The notes: generated by a model not told the origin, from the sequence alone. A stretch of 50,162 nucleotides of DNA from Auraticoccus cholistanensis (GCF_009742705.1 NZ_WPCU01000010.1:1-50162); one strand, 5' to 3'; positions 1 to 14,141 are shown, counted from the stretch's first letter. Translations and numbers: made by a program.

Positions 1-46
1 GGAAGAAGCTCTCCCGAGCCCCGCCCCGATCTCCAGCGGCTCAGCC

Positions 47-75
47 ATACTAGGCCCTCCTCGTCCCGGATGCAA
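47..75 (-). promoter_or_regulatory. Strong sigma-70-type promoter reading out of the left edge
   Basis: On the minus strand TTGCAT (75-70) is followed after exactly 17 nt by TAGTAT (52-47). This is the best-matching promoter seen in the window. Transcription would start near 40 and leave the window. In Streptomyces and relatives tyrS is followed by an rRNA operon in the same direction, so an rRNA promoter is the likely identity, but no rRNA sequence is visible here. The rest of 1-389 holds no convincing gene; the open frames there are GC-rich shadows. Confidence 0.65.
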
Positions 76-340
76 ACCCGGGACCCGGAGATCCTCCCCG
101 CCACCTAGGCCTCGTTCGTCGGTGGGTCCGAACCAGGACGCGCACCCGATCGAGAGCCGATCAGCAGCAGGACGGCCGCCTCGAGCTGGACCCCGCTGGG
201 GCCTTCCGGCCCTTCCTGGTGTCCCCCGCTCTCCGGCGACTCGGAGAACATTAGACCGGCCCCGGCGGGCACGCAAGCCGGGCGGTTGTGGCCTGCGTCA
301 CGCGCCTCCGGGGCCGGTTGCGGGAGCCCTGGACGCGTCG

Positions 341-406
341 GTTCACAGCGTCCTGGGGCGGGTCCGTCAGAGCGTCCTGGACAGCGTCGTCAGAGCGTCC
401 TGGACA
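341..406. repeat. Short tandem repeat at the 3' end of tyrS
   Basis: An identical 19-bp unit (CGTCAGAGCGTCCTGGACA) occurs at 365-383 and 388-406, a 23-bp period. A degenerate third copy (CAGCGTCCTGG) sits at about 346-356. The tyrS stop codon lies inside the right-hand copy, so the repeat encodes the last tyrS residues and duplicates the stop region downstream. Confidence 0.8.
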
Positions 407-1649
407 GGGCGCCGACGGTGCGACGACCCCGCCGGAGCACGACCCAGCGACCGTGCAGCAGGTCCTGCTCGCCCAGCCGGGCCTCGGGGTCGGTGACCTT
501 GCGGTTGTTGACGTAGGCGCCGCCCTCGCTGATGGCGCGCCGGGCGGCGGACCGGCTGGGCACGATCCCGGCGAGCTCCATCGCCTCGGCCACGCCCGGC
601 AGCTCGGGCCCGACCGGGACCGCCCCCACCTCCTGGACCGCCGCGGCCAGCGCGTCCTGGCTGAGGTCGTCGAGCTCGGTGCGTCCGAACAGAGCGCCGG
701 CGGCGGCGACCGCCTCCTCCCGGGCGCCGGTGCCGTGCACCAGGTCGGTGACGTCGTCGGCCAGCGCCTTCTGGGCCGCGCGCCGGTGCGGCTCGGCCTC
801 GGTGAGCCGGGCCAGCTCGTCGATCTCCTGACGGGACCGGTCGCTGAAGACCTTGAGGTACTCCACCACCTTGGCGTCCTCGGCGTTGAGGAAGAACTGG
901 TGGAAGGCGTACGGCGAGGTCATCTCCGGGTCCAGCCAGACTGTCCCGGACTCGGTCTTGCCGAACTTGGTCCCGTCGGCCTTGGTGAGCAGCGGGGTGG
1001 CCAGCGCGTGCACGCGGGCCCCCTCGGAGCGCCGGATCAGCTCGACCCCGGCGGTGATGTTGCCCCACTGGTCACTGCCCCCGTACTGCAGGGTGCAGCC
1101 GTGGCGGCGGAAGAGCTCGCGGTAGTCCAGGGACTGCAGCAGCACGTAGGAGAACTCGGTGTAGGAGATCCCCGACTCCAGCCGGTTGCGGACCACGTCG
1201 CGGGCCAGCATCCGGTTCACCGGGAAGTGCTTGCCCACGTCGCGGAGGAACTCCAGGGTCGACAGCGAGGCGGTCCAGTCGAGGTTGTTGACCAGCCGGG
1301 CGCCGCCCTCGCCGTCCAGCCGCAGGAACCGGCCGACCTGGGCCTGGATGCGCTCGACCCAGCCGGCCACCACCTCGGGCTCGTTGAGGGTCCGCTCGGC
1401 GGTCTGCTTCGGGTCGCCGATCAGCCCGGTCGAGCCGCCGACCAGGATCAGCGGGTGGTGCCCGGCCCGCTGCAGGTGGCGGGCCACCACGAGCTGGACC
1501 AGGTTGCCCATGTGGATGCTCGGCGCGGTGGGGTCGAAGCCCACGTAGAAGGTGACCGGGCCCTCGTCGAGGTGGGCGCGAAGCGCCTCCTCGTCGGTGC
1601 TCTGCGCCACCAGCCCGCGCCACATCAGCTCATCGAGGACGTTGCTCAC
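390..1649 (-). CDS. tyrS: Tyrosine--tRNA ligase
   Basis: Class I aminoacyl-tRNA synthetase charging tRNA-Tyr in the cytoplasm; 419 residues, normal for bacterial TyrS. The HIGH-type motif is H46-M-G-N49 and the KMSKS-type motif is KFGKT at 228-232. The tyrosine-site segment YGGSDQWGN is at 189-197. A C-terminal S4 RNA-binding domain follows from about 350. I chose GTG at 1649 (MSNVLDEL) over GTG at 1658 because a TAGGGT -10 box ends exactly 7 nt upstream, as for several other genes here. The last residues lie in a short tandem repeat. It follows argH directly, and the argH stop codon is part of that -10 box. Confidence 0.95.
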   Translation of the reverse strand: MSNVLDELMWRGLVAQSTDEEALRAHLDEGPVTFYVGFDPTAPSIHMGNLVQLVVARHLQRAGHHPLILVGGSTGLIGDPKQTAERTLNEPEVVAGWVERIQAQVGRFLRLDGEGGARLVNNLDWTASLSTLEFLRDVGKHFPVNRMLARDVVRNRLESGISYTEFSYVLLQSLDYRELFRRHGCTLQYGGSDQWGNITAGVELIRRSEGARVHALATPLLTKADGTKFGKTESGTVWLDPEMTSPYAFHQFFLNAEDAKVVEYLKVFSDRSRQEIDELARLTEAEPHRRAAQKALADDVTDLVHGTGAREEAVAAAGALFGRTELDDLSQDALAAAVQEVGAVPVGPELPGVAEAMELAGIVPSRSAARRAISEGGAYVNNRKVTDPEARLGEQDLLHGRWVVLRRGRRTVGALSRTL

Positions 1650-1659
1650 CCGCAGCACC

Positions 1660-3729
<2,070 letters not shown>

Positions 3730-3733
<4 letters not shown>

Positions 3734-4680
3734 CCGTGCTCCCCCGGCAGCTCGCCGAACCGCACGGCGAGCAGCGCCAGCACCGCCTTCTGGGCGTGGC
3801 GGCGGTTCTCCGCCTGGTCCCACACCACCGAGCGGGGGCCGTCGAGCACCTCGGCGTCGATCTCCTTGCCCCGGTAGGCCGGCAGGCAGTGCAGCACGAC
3901 CGCCTCCGGTGCGGTGTCGGCGAGCGCCGTGGTCAGCCGGTAGCCGGAGAAGGCGGCCTCGCGGACCGCCGCCTCGTCCTCGGAGCCCATCGAGACCCAG
4001 GTGTCGGTGACGAGCACGTCGGCGCCGGCGAGCGCCTCGGGGTCGGCGACGACCTCGACGCCGCCTCCCGTCGAGGCCGCGGCCCGTTCGGCCCGGCGCA
4101 CCACGCCCGGGTCGGGCCGGTAGCCGTCGGGGGTGATGACCTGCACGTGCATCCCCGCCAGCGCCCCGGCCAGCAGCGTGGAGTGGGCCATGTTGTTGCT
4201 GCCGTCGCCGATGTAGGCGATGCGCAGGCCGGCCAGCCGGCCCTTGTGCTCGCGCACGGTGAGCAGGTCGGCCAGCAGCTGGCAGGGGTGGAAGTCGTCG
4301 GTGAGGGCGTTGACCACCGGGACGCCGGCGTGCTCGGCCATGCAGGCCAGGTCGCTCTGGGCGAAGGTGCGCCAGACGATCTGCGACACCTGGCGTCCCA
4401 GCACCCGCGCCACGTCGGGCACCGACTCCCGCACGCCGATCCCGGCCAGCCGGCCGTCCACCACCATGGGCGCACCCTGCAGCTCGACGACGCCGGCCAT
4501 GAAGCTGGCCTGGGTGCGCAGCGTCGGCTTGTCGAAGACCAGGGCGACGCTGCGGGGACCGCGCAGCACGTCGACGGCGTAGGGGTCGCGCTTGAGCCGG
4601 GCGGCCAGGTCGAGCACCCGGGCCTGCTCGGCCGCGGTGAGGTCGTCGTCGGCGAGCAGGTGACGCAGCGGCGGGGTCAC
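3730..4680 (-). CDS. argF: Ornithine carbamoyltransferase
   Basis: Makes citrulline from ornithine and carbamoyl phosphate. 316 residues with the two-domain carbamoyltransferase fold. Conserved elements include HPCQ at 131-134 and HCLP at 264-267. The carbamoyl-phosphate loop, usually STRT, reads P-T-L-R-T at 52-56 (after FDK), so Thr-Leu replaces the usual Ser-Thr; the Arg and second Thr are kept. The [11 protein letters not shown] context favours ornithine over acetylornithine or putrescine as substrate. The GTG start at 4680 overlaps the argD stop (GTGA) and its own stop overlaps argR, so translation is probably coupled. Confidence 0.93.
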
Positions 4681-5942
4681 GACGCCTCCCCGTCGGCGGC
4701 GAGCAGGCCGGGCAGGGCGTCGAGGAACAGCTGCACCTGCTCGGCGGTGATGATGAGCGGGGGCGCGAGGCGCAGCACGTCCGGGCGGGGGGCGTTGAGG
4801 ACGAACCCGGCGTCCAGGGCGCGGGCCACCACCTGGGCGGCGACCGGCTCGGTCAGCCGGATGCCGCGGAGCAGGCCGCGTCCGGTGACGCCGGCCACCA
4901 GCGGGTGCTGCAGCGCCTGCACCCCCTCGGCCAGCTGCTCGCCGCGGGCGCGGGCGTTGGCCAGCAGCCCGTCGCGCTCGATGACGGAGATGACGGCCAG
5001 CCCGGCGATGGCGGCCACGGGGTTGCCGCCGAAGGTCGTGCCGTGGTCGCCCGGACCGAGCAGGTCGGCGGCGCGGCCGGTGGCCAGGCAGGCCCCCACC
5101 GGGAAGCCGTTGCCGAGGCCCTTGGCCACGGTGACCAGGTCGGCGGTGACGGGGTGGGGGCCGTCGCGGTGGGTCAGCCAGGCGCCGGTGCGCCCCATCC
5201 CCGTCTGCACCTCGTCCAGCCACAGCAGCGCCCCGGCCGCGGAGGTGATCTCGCGGGCCCGCAGCAGGTAGTCCTCCGGCGGGGTCACCACGCCGTTCTC
5301 GCCCTGGATCGGCTCGAGCACCACCGCCGCCACGGTCTCGTCGACCGCCGCGGCGAGCGCCTCGGCGTCGCCGTAGGGGACGAAGCGGACGTCGCCGGGC
5401 AGCGGCTCGAAGGGCTCGCGGTAGGAGGCCTTGTGGGTCAGCGAGAGCGCGCCCATGGTGCGGCCGTGGAAGGCCCCCTCGCAGGCCACCACGGTGGTGC
5501 GGCCGGTGCGCCGGGTGATCTTCAGCGCGGCCTCGTTGGCCTCGGTGCCGGAGTTGGTGAAGAACACCTTGGCCGGGACGTCCGGCTCGGCCACCAGGGC
5601 GGTGAGCCGCTCGGCCAGCGCCACCTGGGCCGGGGTGGCGAAGAAGTTCGACACGTGGCCCAGGGTCGAGAGCTGGCTGGTGATGGCCGACAGCACGAAC
5701 GGGTGGGCGTGGCCGAGGGCGTTGACCGCCAGCCCGGACAGCAGGTCGAGGTGCTTGCGGCCCTCGGCGTCCCAGACGAAGACCCCCTCGCCGCGGACGA
5801 ACACCCGCTGCGGCGTGCCGAAGACGCCGATCATCGAGCGGGAGTACCCCTCGAGGACGCCGGCGGTGCTGGCCCCGCCGGCCAGCGCGGGGGCGAGCGC
5901 GGCGGCGTCGGCCGGCGCGGTGGGAGCGGGTGCGGGGTTCAC
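4677..5942 (-). CDS. argD: Acetylornithine aminotransferase
   Basis: Class III PLP-dependent transaminase converting N-acetylglutamate semialdehyde plus glutamate to N-acetylornithine. 421 residues. Visible features are the PLP-phosphate segment [12 protein letters not shown], the cofactor Asp in [12 protein letters not shown], and the Schiff-base lysine in [12 protein letters not shown] (about residue 270). The first 30 residues are Ala/Pro-rich and probably unstructured. The GTG start at 5942 overlaps the argB stop (GTGA). It is clearly the biosynthetic copy because it lies inside the arg operon; two other class III aminotransferases occur at 22697-25466. Confidence 0.95.
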   Translation of the reverse strand: MNPAPAPTAPADAAALAPALAGGASTAGVLEGYSRSMIGVFGTPQRVFVRGEGVFVWDAEGRKHLDLLSGLAVNALGHAHPFVLSAITSQLSTLGHVSNFFATPAQVALAERLTALVAEPDVPAKVFFTNSGTEANEAALKITRRTGRTTVVACEGAFHGRTMGALSLTHKASYREPFEPLPGDVRFVPYGDAEALAAAVDETVAAVVLEPIQGENGVVTPPEDYLLRAREITSAAGALLWLDEVQTGMGRTGAWLTHRDGPHPVTADLVTVAKGLGNGFPVGACLATGRAADLLGPGDHGTTFGGNPVAAIAGLAVISVIERDGLLANARARGEQLAEGVQALQHPLVAGVTGRGLLRGIRLTEPVAAQVVARALDAGFVLNAPRPDVLRLAPPLIITAEQVQLFLDALPGLLAADGEAS

Positions 5943-6930
5943 GGCTGACCTCCGTTGTAGAGCTCGTGCTCGGGGATGCCGGTGTCGGCGGAGAAGACCC
6001 GGCTGCCGTGGCGGACCATGCCGTCCTGGGTGACCATGGTGCCGATCCCGGCGTTGGTGAAGATCTCCAGCAGCAGCGCGTGGGGCACCCGGCCGTCGGT
6101 GACGGTGGCCCGGGTGAGACCGCCGTCGACGGCGCGCAGGCAGGCCTCCATCTTGGGCACCATGCCGGAGGACAGGGTGGGCAGCATCTCGCGCAGGGTG
6201 CTGGCGGAGAGCTCCTTGATCACCTCGGTGCTGCTGGGCCAGTCGCGGTAGAGGCCCTCGACGTCGGTGAGCACCACCAGCCGCTCGGCCTGCAGCCCGA
6301 CCGCGAGCGCCGCGGCGGCGGTGTCGGCGTTGACGTTGTGCACCACCCCGTCGGCGTCGGGGGCGATGCTGGCCACCACGGGGATGCGGCCGGCCTCGAT
6401 CAGGCCGTTGATCGCCTCGGTGCGCACGTCCACCACGTCGCCGACCAGGCCGAGGTCGACCTCCTCGCCGTCCACCTGCACGGTGCGGCGCTCGGCGGTG
6501 AACAGCCCGCCGTCCTCACCCGACATGCCCACGGCCAGCGGCGAGTGGGAGTTGATCAGCCCGACGAGCTCGCGCCCGACCTGGCCGACGAGCACCATCC
6601 GGATGATCTCCATGGCCTCGGGCGAGGTGACCCGGAAGCCGCCGCGGAACTCCGAGGGGATGCTGAGCCGCTCCAGCATGGACGAGATCTGCGGCCCGCC
6701 CCCGTGCACGACCACCGGGTGCACCCCGCAGCGCTTCATGAACACGATGTCGGAGGCGAAGGCGGCCTTGAGCTCGTCGTCGATCATGGCGTTGCCGCCG
6801 TACTTGATGACGACCGTCTTGCCGGCGTAGGTCTCCAGCCACGGCAGCGCCTCGGTGAGGATGGAGGCCTTGCGCACCCACTCCTCCTTGTAGCCCGGCT
6901 CCCGGATGACCGGCGGCGTGGCGGTGTCGC

Positions 6931-6934
<4 letters not shown>
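5939..6934 (-). CDS. argB: Acetylglutamate kinase
   Basis: Phosphorylates N-acetylglutamate, the committed step and usual feedback target of arginine. 331 residues of the amino-acid-kinase fold. The Lys/Gly-rich strand IKYGGNAM is at about 43-50 and the HGGGPQI loop at about 79-85. The N-terminal helix before the kinase core ([17 protein letters not shown]) is the kind found in arginine-inhibitable hexameric NAGKs, so feedback inhibition is expected. The ATG at 6934 overlaps the argJ stop as ATGA. Confidence 0.95.
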
Positions 6935-9191
<2,257 letters not shown>

Positions 9192-9219
9192 GCGATCCCG
9201 GTCGGCGGGCCGGGCCGGC

Positions 9220-11721
9220 TCAGCTGCGCAGCTCCGCCCCCGTGCGCCGGGCGGCCTCGGCCACGGCGGCGTCACGGACGGCCAGCGCCTCGGCGTCGGT
9301 CAGCGTCCGGTCCGGAGCACGCAGCAGCAGCGCGTACGCCAGCGACCTGCGGCCCGCGCCCAGCGCCTCGGAGCGGTAGACGTCGAAGAGCCGGATCGAC
9401 TCGACCAGCTCCCCGCCGCCCTCGCGCAGCGCGGCCTCCACCTCGGCCTGCGGGACGGACTCCTCGACCACCACCGCGATGTCCACCTTGGCGACGGGGA
9501 ACGTGGACAGCGGCGCCACCGTGCCACCGCGCGGAGCCAGCTCGACCAGCCGGTCCAGGTCCAGCTCCATCGCGCTGGTGCGCGCCGGGACGCCGAACTC
9601 CTCGCAGACGCCGGGGTGCAGCTCGCCAGCGTGGCCGACGACCTCCTCCCCCACCAGCAGCGCGGCGCAGCGGCCGGGGTGCCAGGGGGCGTGCCGGGCG
9701 GCGCGGCGGGTCAGCGTCACGCCGACCTGGCGGGCGGCGGTGTCGGCGGCGTCGAGGGCGTGCTGCCAGGAGGCGGGCACCGCCGCACGGCCCGGCCCGG
9801 CCGGCAGCCAGTCGCCGCTGAGGACGACGGCCAGGTGGCGGGGCTGGTCGGGCAGGGCGGCGTCGAGCGCGGCGATCTCGAGGTCGCTGGGACGTCGGCT
9901 GACCTCCGGGCGGGGCGCCACCCCGCTGTCGGGGCGGGCCAGGAAGACCAGCCCGATCTCGTGCACGGCGAGGTCGGGGGTGCCGCGGCTGCTGTTGCGG
10001 GCGACCGCGGCGAGCAGGGCCGGCAGCAGCGTGGTGCGCAGGTAGGGCGAGGTGTCGGCCAGCGGGTTGGCCAGCCGGACCAGCCGGCGCCGCCCGTCGT
10101 CGGCCGGCACACCCATCCGGTCCAGGTCCTGGGCGCTGGCGAAGGGGAAGCTGAGGACCTCGACGTGGCCGGTGGCGGCCAGGGCGGCGTTGACCGCGCG
10201 CCGGGCCCGCTGGCTGAAGGTCAGCCCCCGTCCGGGCGGCGCGACGGGGAGCACCGGGGTGATGGTGTTGAGCCCGACCTTGCGGCCGACCTCCTCCACC
10301 CAGTCGTAGGGGTCGCGCAGGTCCGAGCGCCAGCTCGGCGGGGTGAGCACCAGCTCCCCGCCCTCGAGGGTGACCTCGGTGCCGCCGGCGGCGATGTGGG
10401 CCACCACCTGCTCGGGCGGCACGGGCACGCCCAGCACGCGGCTGGGCAGGTCCACCGGCACCCGCTGCTGCGCGGGGCGCTCGGGGCGGCCCACCACGGT
10501 CTCGGACTGCTCCAGCCGGCCGCCGCCCAGCTCGACCAGCAGCCGCGCGGCCAGCCGGGCGGCGGCGTAGCCGGCCTGCGGGTCGACCCAGCGCTCGAAG
10601 CGCCGCGAGGCCTCGCTCGAGAGCTTGTGCCGCCGGGAGGTGCGGGCGACGGTGACCGGGTCGAAGTGGGCGGCCTCGAGCACCACGGTGCCGGTGTCGT
10701 CGGCCAGCTCGGTGCTCTGCCCGCCCATCACGCCGGCCAGGCCGATCGGGCCGGAGTCGTCGGCGATCACCAGGTCGGCCGGGTCCAGGGTGCGGGTGGT
10801 GCCGTCCAGCGTGGTGAGCGTCTCCCCCACCCGCGCCTGGCGCGCGACCAGCGGGCCGCGGAGCCGGCGCAGGTCGTAGCCGTGCAGCGGCTGGCCGGTG
10901 GCCAGCATGACGTAGTTGGTGACGTCCACCCCGAGGGAGATGGGCCGCATCCCGGCCAGCTGCAGCCGTCGCTGCATCCACCGCGGGGTGGGCCGCGTCG
11001 GGTCCAGCCCGCTGACCGTCAGCGCGACGAAGGTGCTGCAGGCGGGGCTCTCGACCCGCACCGGGTAGCCCTCGGCGACCTCGACCGGCAGGGGGCGGTC
11101 GACCGGGTCGCGCAGCGGCACGCCGTAGGCGTCCGCGGCCTCGCGGGCCAGCCCGCGGATGGAGAAGCAGTGCCCCAGGTTGGGGGTGACGGCGATGTCG
11201 AGCACCTGGTCGCGCAGGTGCAGCACCGTGGCCGCGTCCTGGCCCGGTTCCAGCGGGCGGCCCTCGTCGTCGGCGCCGGGGAGCACGATGATGCCCGAGC
11301 CGTCGCCGCCGAGCCCGAGCTCGGTGGAGGAGCAGATCATCCCGTCCGACACGTGGCCGTAGGTCTTGCGCGCGGCGATGGCGAAGTCGCCGGGCAGCAC
11401 CGCGCCCGGCAGGGCCACCACCACGAGGTCGCCGACGCCGAAGTTGTGCGCCCCGCAGACGATGCCGCGGCCCGGCTCGCCCTCGGGGTTGTGGGCGCCG
11501 ACGTCGACGGTGCACCAGTTGATGGTCTTGCCGTTCTTCTGCGGCTCGGGCTGCTGGCTGAGGACCCGGCCCACGACCACCGGGCCGGTCACGTCCCCGC
11601 CGGCGTCCTCGACCGTCTCGACCTCGAGGCCGTAGCCGATCAGCCGCTCGGCGAGCTCACGCGCGTCCAGCTCCTCGGGCAGCGCGGCGTACTCGCGCAG
11701 CCACCCCATCGGCGCCCTCAT
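9220..11721 (-). CDS. pheT: Phenylalanine--tRNA ligase beta subunit
   Basis: Beta chain of the heterotetrameric PheRS that charges tRNA-Phe. 833 residues, usual length. Domain order: an N-terminal EMAP-II-like tRNA-binding domain (about 39-155), the B3/B4 editing domain (about 210-370), B5, the catalytic-like core, and a C-terminal ferredoxin-fold anticodon-binding domain (about 740-833, with VDIAVVVEESVP). The ATG at 11721 overlaps the pheS stop as ATGA, so the two subunits are coupled. Only 64 bp separate its stop from the argC start region. Confidence 0.96.
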   Translation of the reverse strand: MRAPMGWLREYAALPEELDARELAERLIGYGLEVETVEDAGGDVTGPVVVGRVLSQQPEPQKNGKTINWCTVDVGAHNPEGEPGRGIVCGAHNFGVGDLVVVALPGAVLPGDFAIAARKTYGHVSDGMICSSTELGLGGDGSGIIVLPGADDEGRPLEPGQDAATVLHLRDQVLDIAVTPNLGHCFSIRGLAREAADAYGVPLRDPVDRPLPVEVAEGYPVRVESPACSTFVALTVSGLDPTRPTPRWMQRRLQLAGMRPISLGVDVTNYVMLATGQPLHGYDLRRLRGPLVARQARVGETLTTLDGTTRTLDPADLVIADDSGPIGLAGVMGGQSTELADDTGTVVLEAAHFDPVTVARTSRRHKLSSEASRRFERWVDPQAGYAAARLAARLLVELGGGRLEQSETVVGRPERPAQQRVPVDLPSRVLGVPVPPEQVVAHIAAGGTEVTLEGGELVLTPPSWRSDLRDPYDWVEEVGRKVGLNTITPVLPVAPPGRGLTFSQRARRAVNAALAATGHVEVLSFPFASAQDLDRMGVPADDGRRRLVRLANPLADTSPYLRTTLLPALLAAVARNSSRGTPDLAVHEIGLVFLARPDSGVAPRPEVSRRPSDLEIAALDAALPDQPRHLAVVLSGDWLPAGPGRAAVPASWQHALDAADTAARQVGVTLTRRAARHAPWHPGRCAALLVGEEVVGHAGELHPGVCEEFGVPARTSAMELDLDRLVELAPRGGTVAPLSTFPVAKVDIAVVVEESVPQAEVEAALREGGGELVESIRLFDVYRSEALGAGRRSLAYALLLRAPDRTLTDAEALAVRDAAVAEAARRTGAELRS

Positions 11722-12806
11722 CGGGCCATCCCCACCAGCGAGCGGCTGAACCGCACGTCACCCTCCACCATGTCCCTCAGGTCGGCCGCGTTGTTGCGCG
11801 ACATCAGCGTCCGGTCGATCCCCATGCCGAAGGCGAAACCGCTGTACACCTCCGGGTCCACCCCGCAGGCCACCAGCACCCGCGGGTTCACCACGCCGCA
11901 GCCGCCCCACTCGATCCAGCCCTCGGAGGAGCAGGTCCGGCAGGGACGGTCGGGGTTGCCGACGGACTCGCCGTGGCAGACGAAGCACTCCAGGTCCACC
12001 TCCGCCGACGGCTCGGTGAAGGGGAAGTAGTTGGGGCGCATCCGGGTGCGGATGTCGCCGAACATGGCGCGCGCGAAGTGGTCGAGGACGCCGCGCAGGT
12101 GGGCCATGGTGATGCCCTTGTCGACCACCAGGCCCTCGATCTGGTGGAAGACCGGCAGGTGGGTGGGGTCGAACTCGTCGGCGCGGTACACCTTGCCGGG
12201 GCAGACGACGTAGACCGGCGGCCGACGGGTCAGCAGGGTGCGGGCCTGCACCGGGGAGGTGTGGGTCCGCATCACGGTCTGGTGGTCGACCGGATCGACG
12301 AAGAGGGTGTCGGCGGTCGAGCGGGCCGGGTGGTCGGGGCCGAGGTTGAGGGCGTCGAAGTTCAGCCACTCCGCCTCCAGCTCGGGGCCCTCGGCGACCT
12401 CCCAGCCCATGCCGACGAAGACGTCGCACATCTGGTCCATCAGCGCGGTGATCGGGTGCACGGCGCCGACCGGGGCCGAGGCCACCGGGACGGTGACGTC
12501 GACGGTCTCGGCGACCAGCCGCGCCTCGAGCTCGGCGGCCACGACCTCCTGCTCGCGGGCCGAGAGCGCCTGGGCGACCTGGGCCCGGGCGCGGCCGATC
12601 CGCTGCCCGGCGTCCTTGCGCTCGGGTCCGGGGAGCGTGCCGATGGCGCGGTTGGCCAGGGCCAGCGGCGACCGGTCACCGGTGTGGGCGATCCGGGCCT
12701 CCTTCAGCTCCGCGGCCGTGCGCGCGTCGGCGAAGGCCTGGCAGGCCTCCTCGACCGCGCGGGCCACGCGCTCGGGGGCGAGGGGGTTGGCGTCCTCGGC
12801 TGGCAC
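11718..12806 (-). CDS. pheS: Phenylalanine--tRNA ligase alpha subunit
   Basis: Catalytic subunit of PheRS. 362 residues: an N-terminal coiled-coil arm (about 10-100) and a class II synthetase core. Motif 2 lies around VVCPGKVYRADEFDPTH and motif 3 is FGMGIDRTLMSRN near the C terminus. The cysteine-bearing insert (CFVCHGES...CRTCSSEGWIEWGGCG) is normal for bacterial PheS. The GTG start at 12806 has GGAG 7 nt upstream and a recognisable promoter further up. It follows the rRNA methyltransferase gene after a 97-bp gap. Confidence 0.96.
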   Translation of the reverse strand: MPAEDANPLAPERVARAVEEACQAFADARTAAELKEARIAHTGDRSPLALANRAIGTLPGPERKDAGQRIGRARAQVAQALSAREQEVVAAELEARLVAETVDVTVPVASAPVGAVHPITALMDQMCDVFVGMGWEVAEGPELEAEWLNFDALNLGPDHPARSTADTLFVDPVDHQTVMRTHTSPVQARTLLTRRPPVYVVCPGKVYRADEFDPTHLPVFHQIEGLVVDKGITMAHLRGVLDHFARAMFGDIRTRMRPNYFPFTEPSAEVDLECFVCHGESVGNPDRPCRTCSSEGWIEWGGCGVVNPRVLVACGVDPEVYSGFAFGMGIDRTLMSRNNAADLRDMVEGDVRFSRSLVGMAR

Positions 12807-12838
12807 TGTTCTCCTCGGTCGTGGTCGGTGCGCCGGTC

Positions 12839-12867
12839 AGTCTAGGGACGTGTCGGCACGCTGTCGT
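12839..12867 (-). promoter_or_regulatory. Putative pheST promoter
   Basis: Minus strand ACGACA (12867-12862), 17 nt, TAGACT (12844-12839), about 33 nt before the pheS GTG. Four of six bases match consensus in each hexamer. No T-box-like structure fits in the short leader. Confidence 0.45.
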
Positions 12868-12903
12868 ACCGGTCCAGGGGCCGCCGGCGACCCGCGGCCG
12901 CGC

Positions 12904-13764
12904 TCAGCCGCGCTGGGCGGCGGCGGTGGTGTAGAGGCAGACCGCGGCGGCGGTGGCGAGGTTGAGGCTCTCCGCGCTCCCCCACAGCGGGACGCCGACC
13001 GAGCGGTCGGCGAGGGCGGCGTCCTCGGGCGGCAGCCCCCAGGCCTCGTTCCCCATCACCCAGGCGGTGGGACGGGCCAGCTCGCCGGCCCGCTGCAGCT
13101 CGTCGAGCCGGTCGGCGGCCGACCCGTCGGCGGCCAGCACCTGCAGGCCGCGGGCGCGGCAGGCCTCCACGGCGACGGCCAGCGGGACGCCGGTGGCGAC
13201 GGGCAGGTGGAAGACGCTGCCGACGCTGGCCCGCAGCAGCTTCGGGTTGCCCAGCTCGACCGAGGAGTCGGTGAGCACCACGGCGTCGGCGCCGAAGGCG
13301 TCGGCGCAGCGGATCACGGTGCCGGCGTTGCCGGGGTCGCGCACCTGGGCGCAGACCACCACCAGCCGCGGCGCCGGACCGAGGGCGCGGTCGAGGTCGA
13401 CCTGGACGGCGGCGGTGACGGCCACGACGCCCTGCGGGGTGACCGTCTCGGTGAGGGTGCGCAGCGTGGGCTCGTCCACCACGACGACGGGCACCCCGGC
13501 GTCCCGGGCGGCGGCCGGCAGCGCGGGCTGGCGCCGGCCCGCCTCCGCGGTGAGGAAGACCCGCTGCACCAGGCCGGGGACAGCCAGCGCCTCGGTGACG
13601 GCCTGCGGCCCCTCGACCAGCCAGCGGCCCTCGGCCTCGCGCTGACGGCGGCGCAGCAGACGACGAGCCGACCGCAGCCCCTCCGGACCGGCACCGGTGG
13701 CGGTGTCGGGACGGTCGGGCACGGTCGGCTCGTCGGTGGCGCGCGGGTCGGTGGGACCCGGCAC
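12904..13764 (-). CDS. TrmH/SpoU-family RNA 2'-O-methyltransferase
   Basis: SAM-dependent SPOUT methyltransferase, probably acting on 23S rRNA ribose. About 286 residues: an N-terminal RNA-binding substrate domain (about 35-105) and a C-terminal knotted catalytic domain. SpoU motifs are visible: RDPGNAGTVIRCADAFGAD (motif 1, catalytic Arg), WVMGNEAWGLP (motif 2) and PLWGSAESLNLATAAAV (motif 3). The start is uncertain: GTG 13764 just after the rplT stop is preferred, but there is no clear ribosome site and the first 35 residues are low complexity. An rRNA methyltransferase gene after rplT is a common actinobacterial arrangement. Confidence 0.85.
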   Translation of the reverse strand: MPGPTDPRATDEPTVPDRPDTATGAGPEGLRSARRLLRRRQREAEGRWLVEGPQAVTEALAVPGLVQRVFLTAEAGRRQPALPAAARDAGVPVVVVDEPTLRTLTETVTPQGVVAVTAAVQVDLDRALGPAPRLVVVCAQVRDPGNAGTVIRCADAFGADAVVLTDSSVELGNPKLLRASVGSVFHLPVATGVPLAVAVEACRARGLQVLAADGSAADRLDELQRAGELARPTAWVMGNEAWGLPPEDAALADRSVGVPLWGSAESLNLATAAAVCLYTTAAAQRG

Positions 13765-13769
13765 GCTGC

Positions 13770-14141
13770 TCAGGCGGCCTGGTCGACCGGCTGGTTGGCG
13801 CGGGCGACCTCGACCAGCGCCGTGAAGGCGGCGGGGTCGCTGACGGCCAGCTCGGCCAGCATCTTGCGGTCCACCTCGACGCCGGCGGTGCTCAGCCCGG
13901 AGATGAAGCGGTTGTAGGTCATCCCCTGCGCACGCGCGGCGGCGTTGATCCGCTGGATCCACAGCTTGCGGAAGTCGCCCTTGCGGACGCGACGGTCGCG
14001 GTAGGCGTAGACCAGCGAGTGGGTGACCTGCTCCTTGGCCTTGCGGTACAGCCGCGAGCGCTGGCCCCGGTAGCCGGAGGCCTGCTCGAGGACCTCGCGG
14101 CGCTTCTTCTGGGCGTTCACAGAACGCTTGACGCGTGCCAT
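13770..14141 (-). CDS. rplT: 50S ribosomal protein L20
   Basis: 123 residues, basic, with the characteristic N terminus [15 protein letters not shown] and [17 protein letters not shown]. Binds 23S rRNA and is essential for early 50S assembly. A GAAGGAG ribosome site precedes the ATG. L20 commonly represses its own operon by binding mRNA; the hairpins in the rpmI-rplT spacer are candidates for such a site. Confidence 0.98.
   Translation of the reverse strand: MARVKRSVNAQKKRREVLEQASGYRGQRSRLYRKAKEQVTHSLVYAYRDRRVRKGDFRKLWIQRINAAARAQGMTYNRFISGLSTAGVEVDRKMLAELAVSDPAAFTALVEVARANQPVDQAA

Noticed and set aside
122-496. Small plus-strand frame in the left-edge spacer
   Set aside because: No ribosome site, Arg/Pro-rich, and it overlaps the tyrS 3' end. 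Treated as non-coding.
4677-5223. Upstream extension of argF into argD
   Set aside because: The 4-bp GTGA overlap and homology place the argF start at 4680; the extension is a frame shadow of argD.
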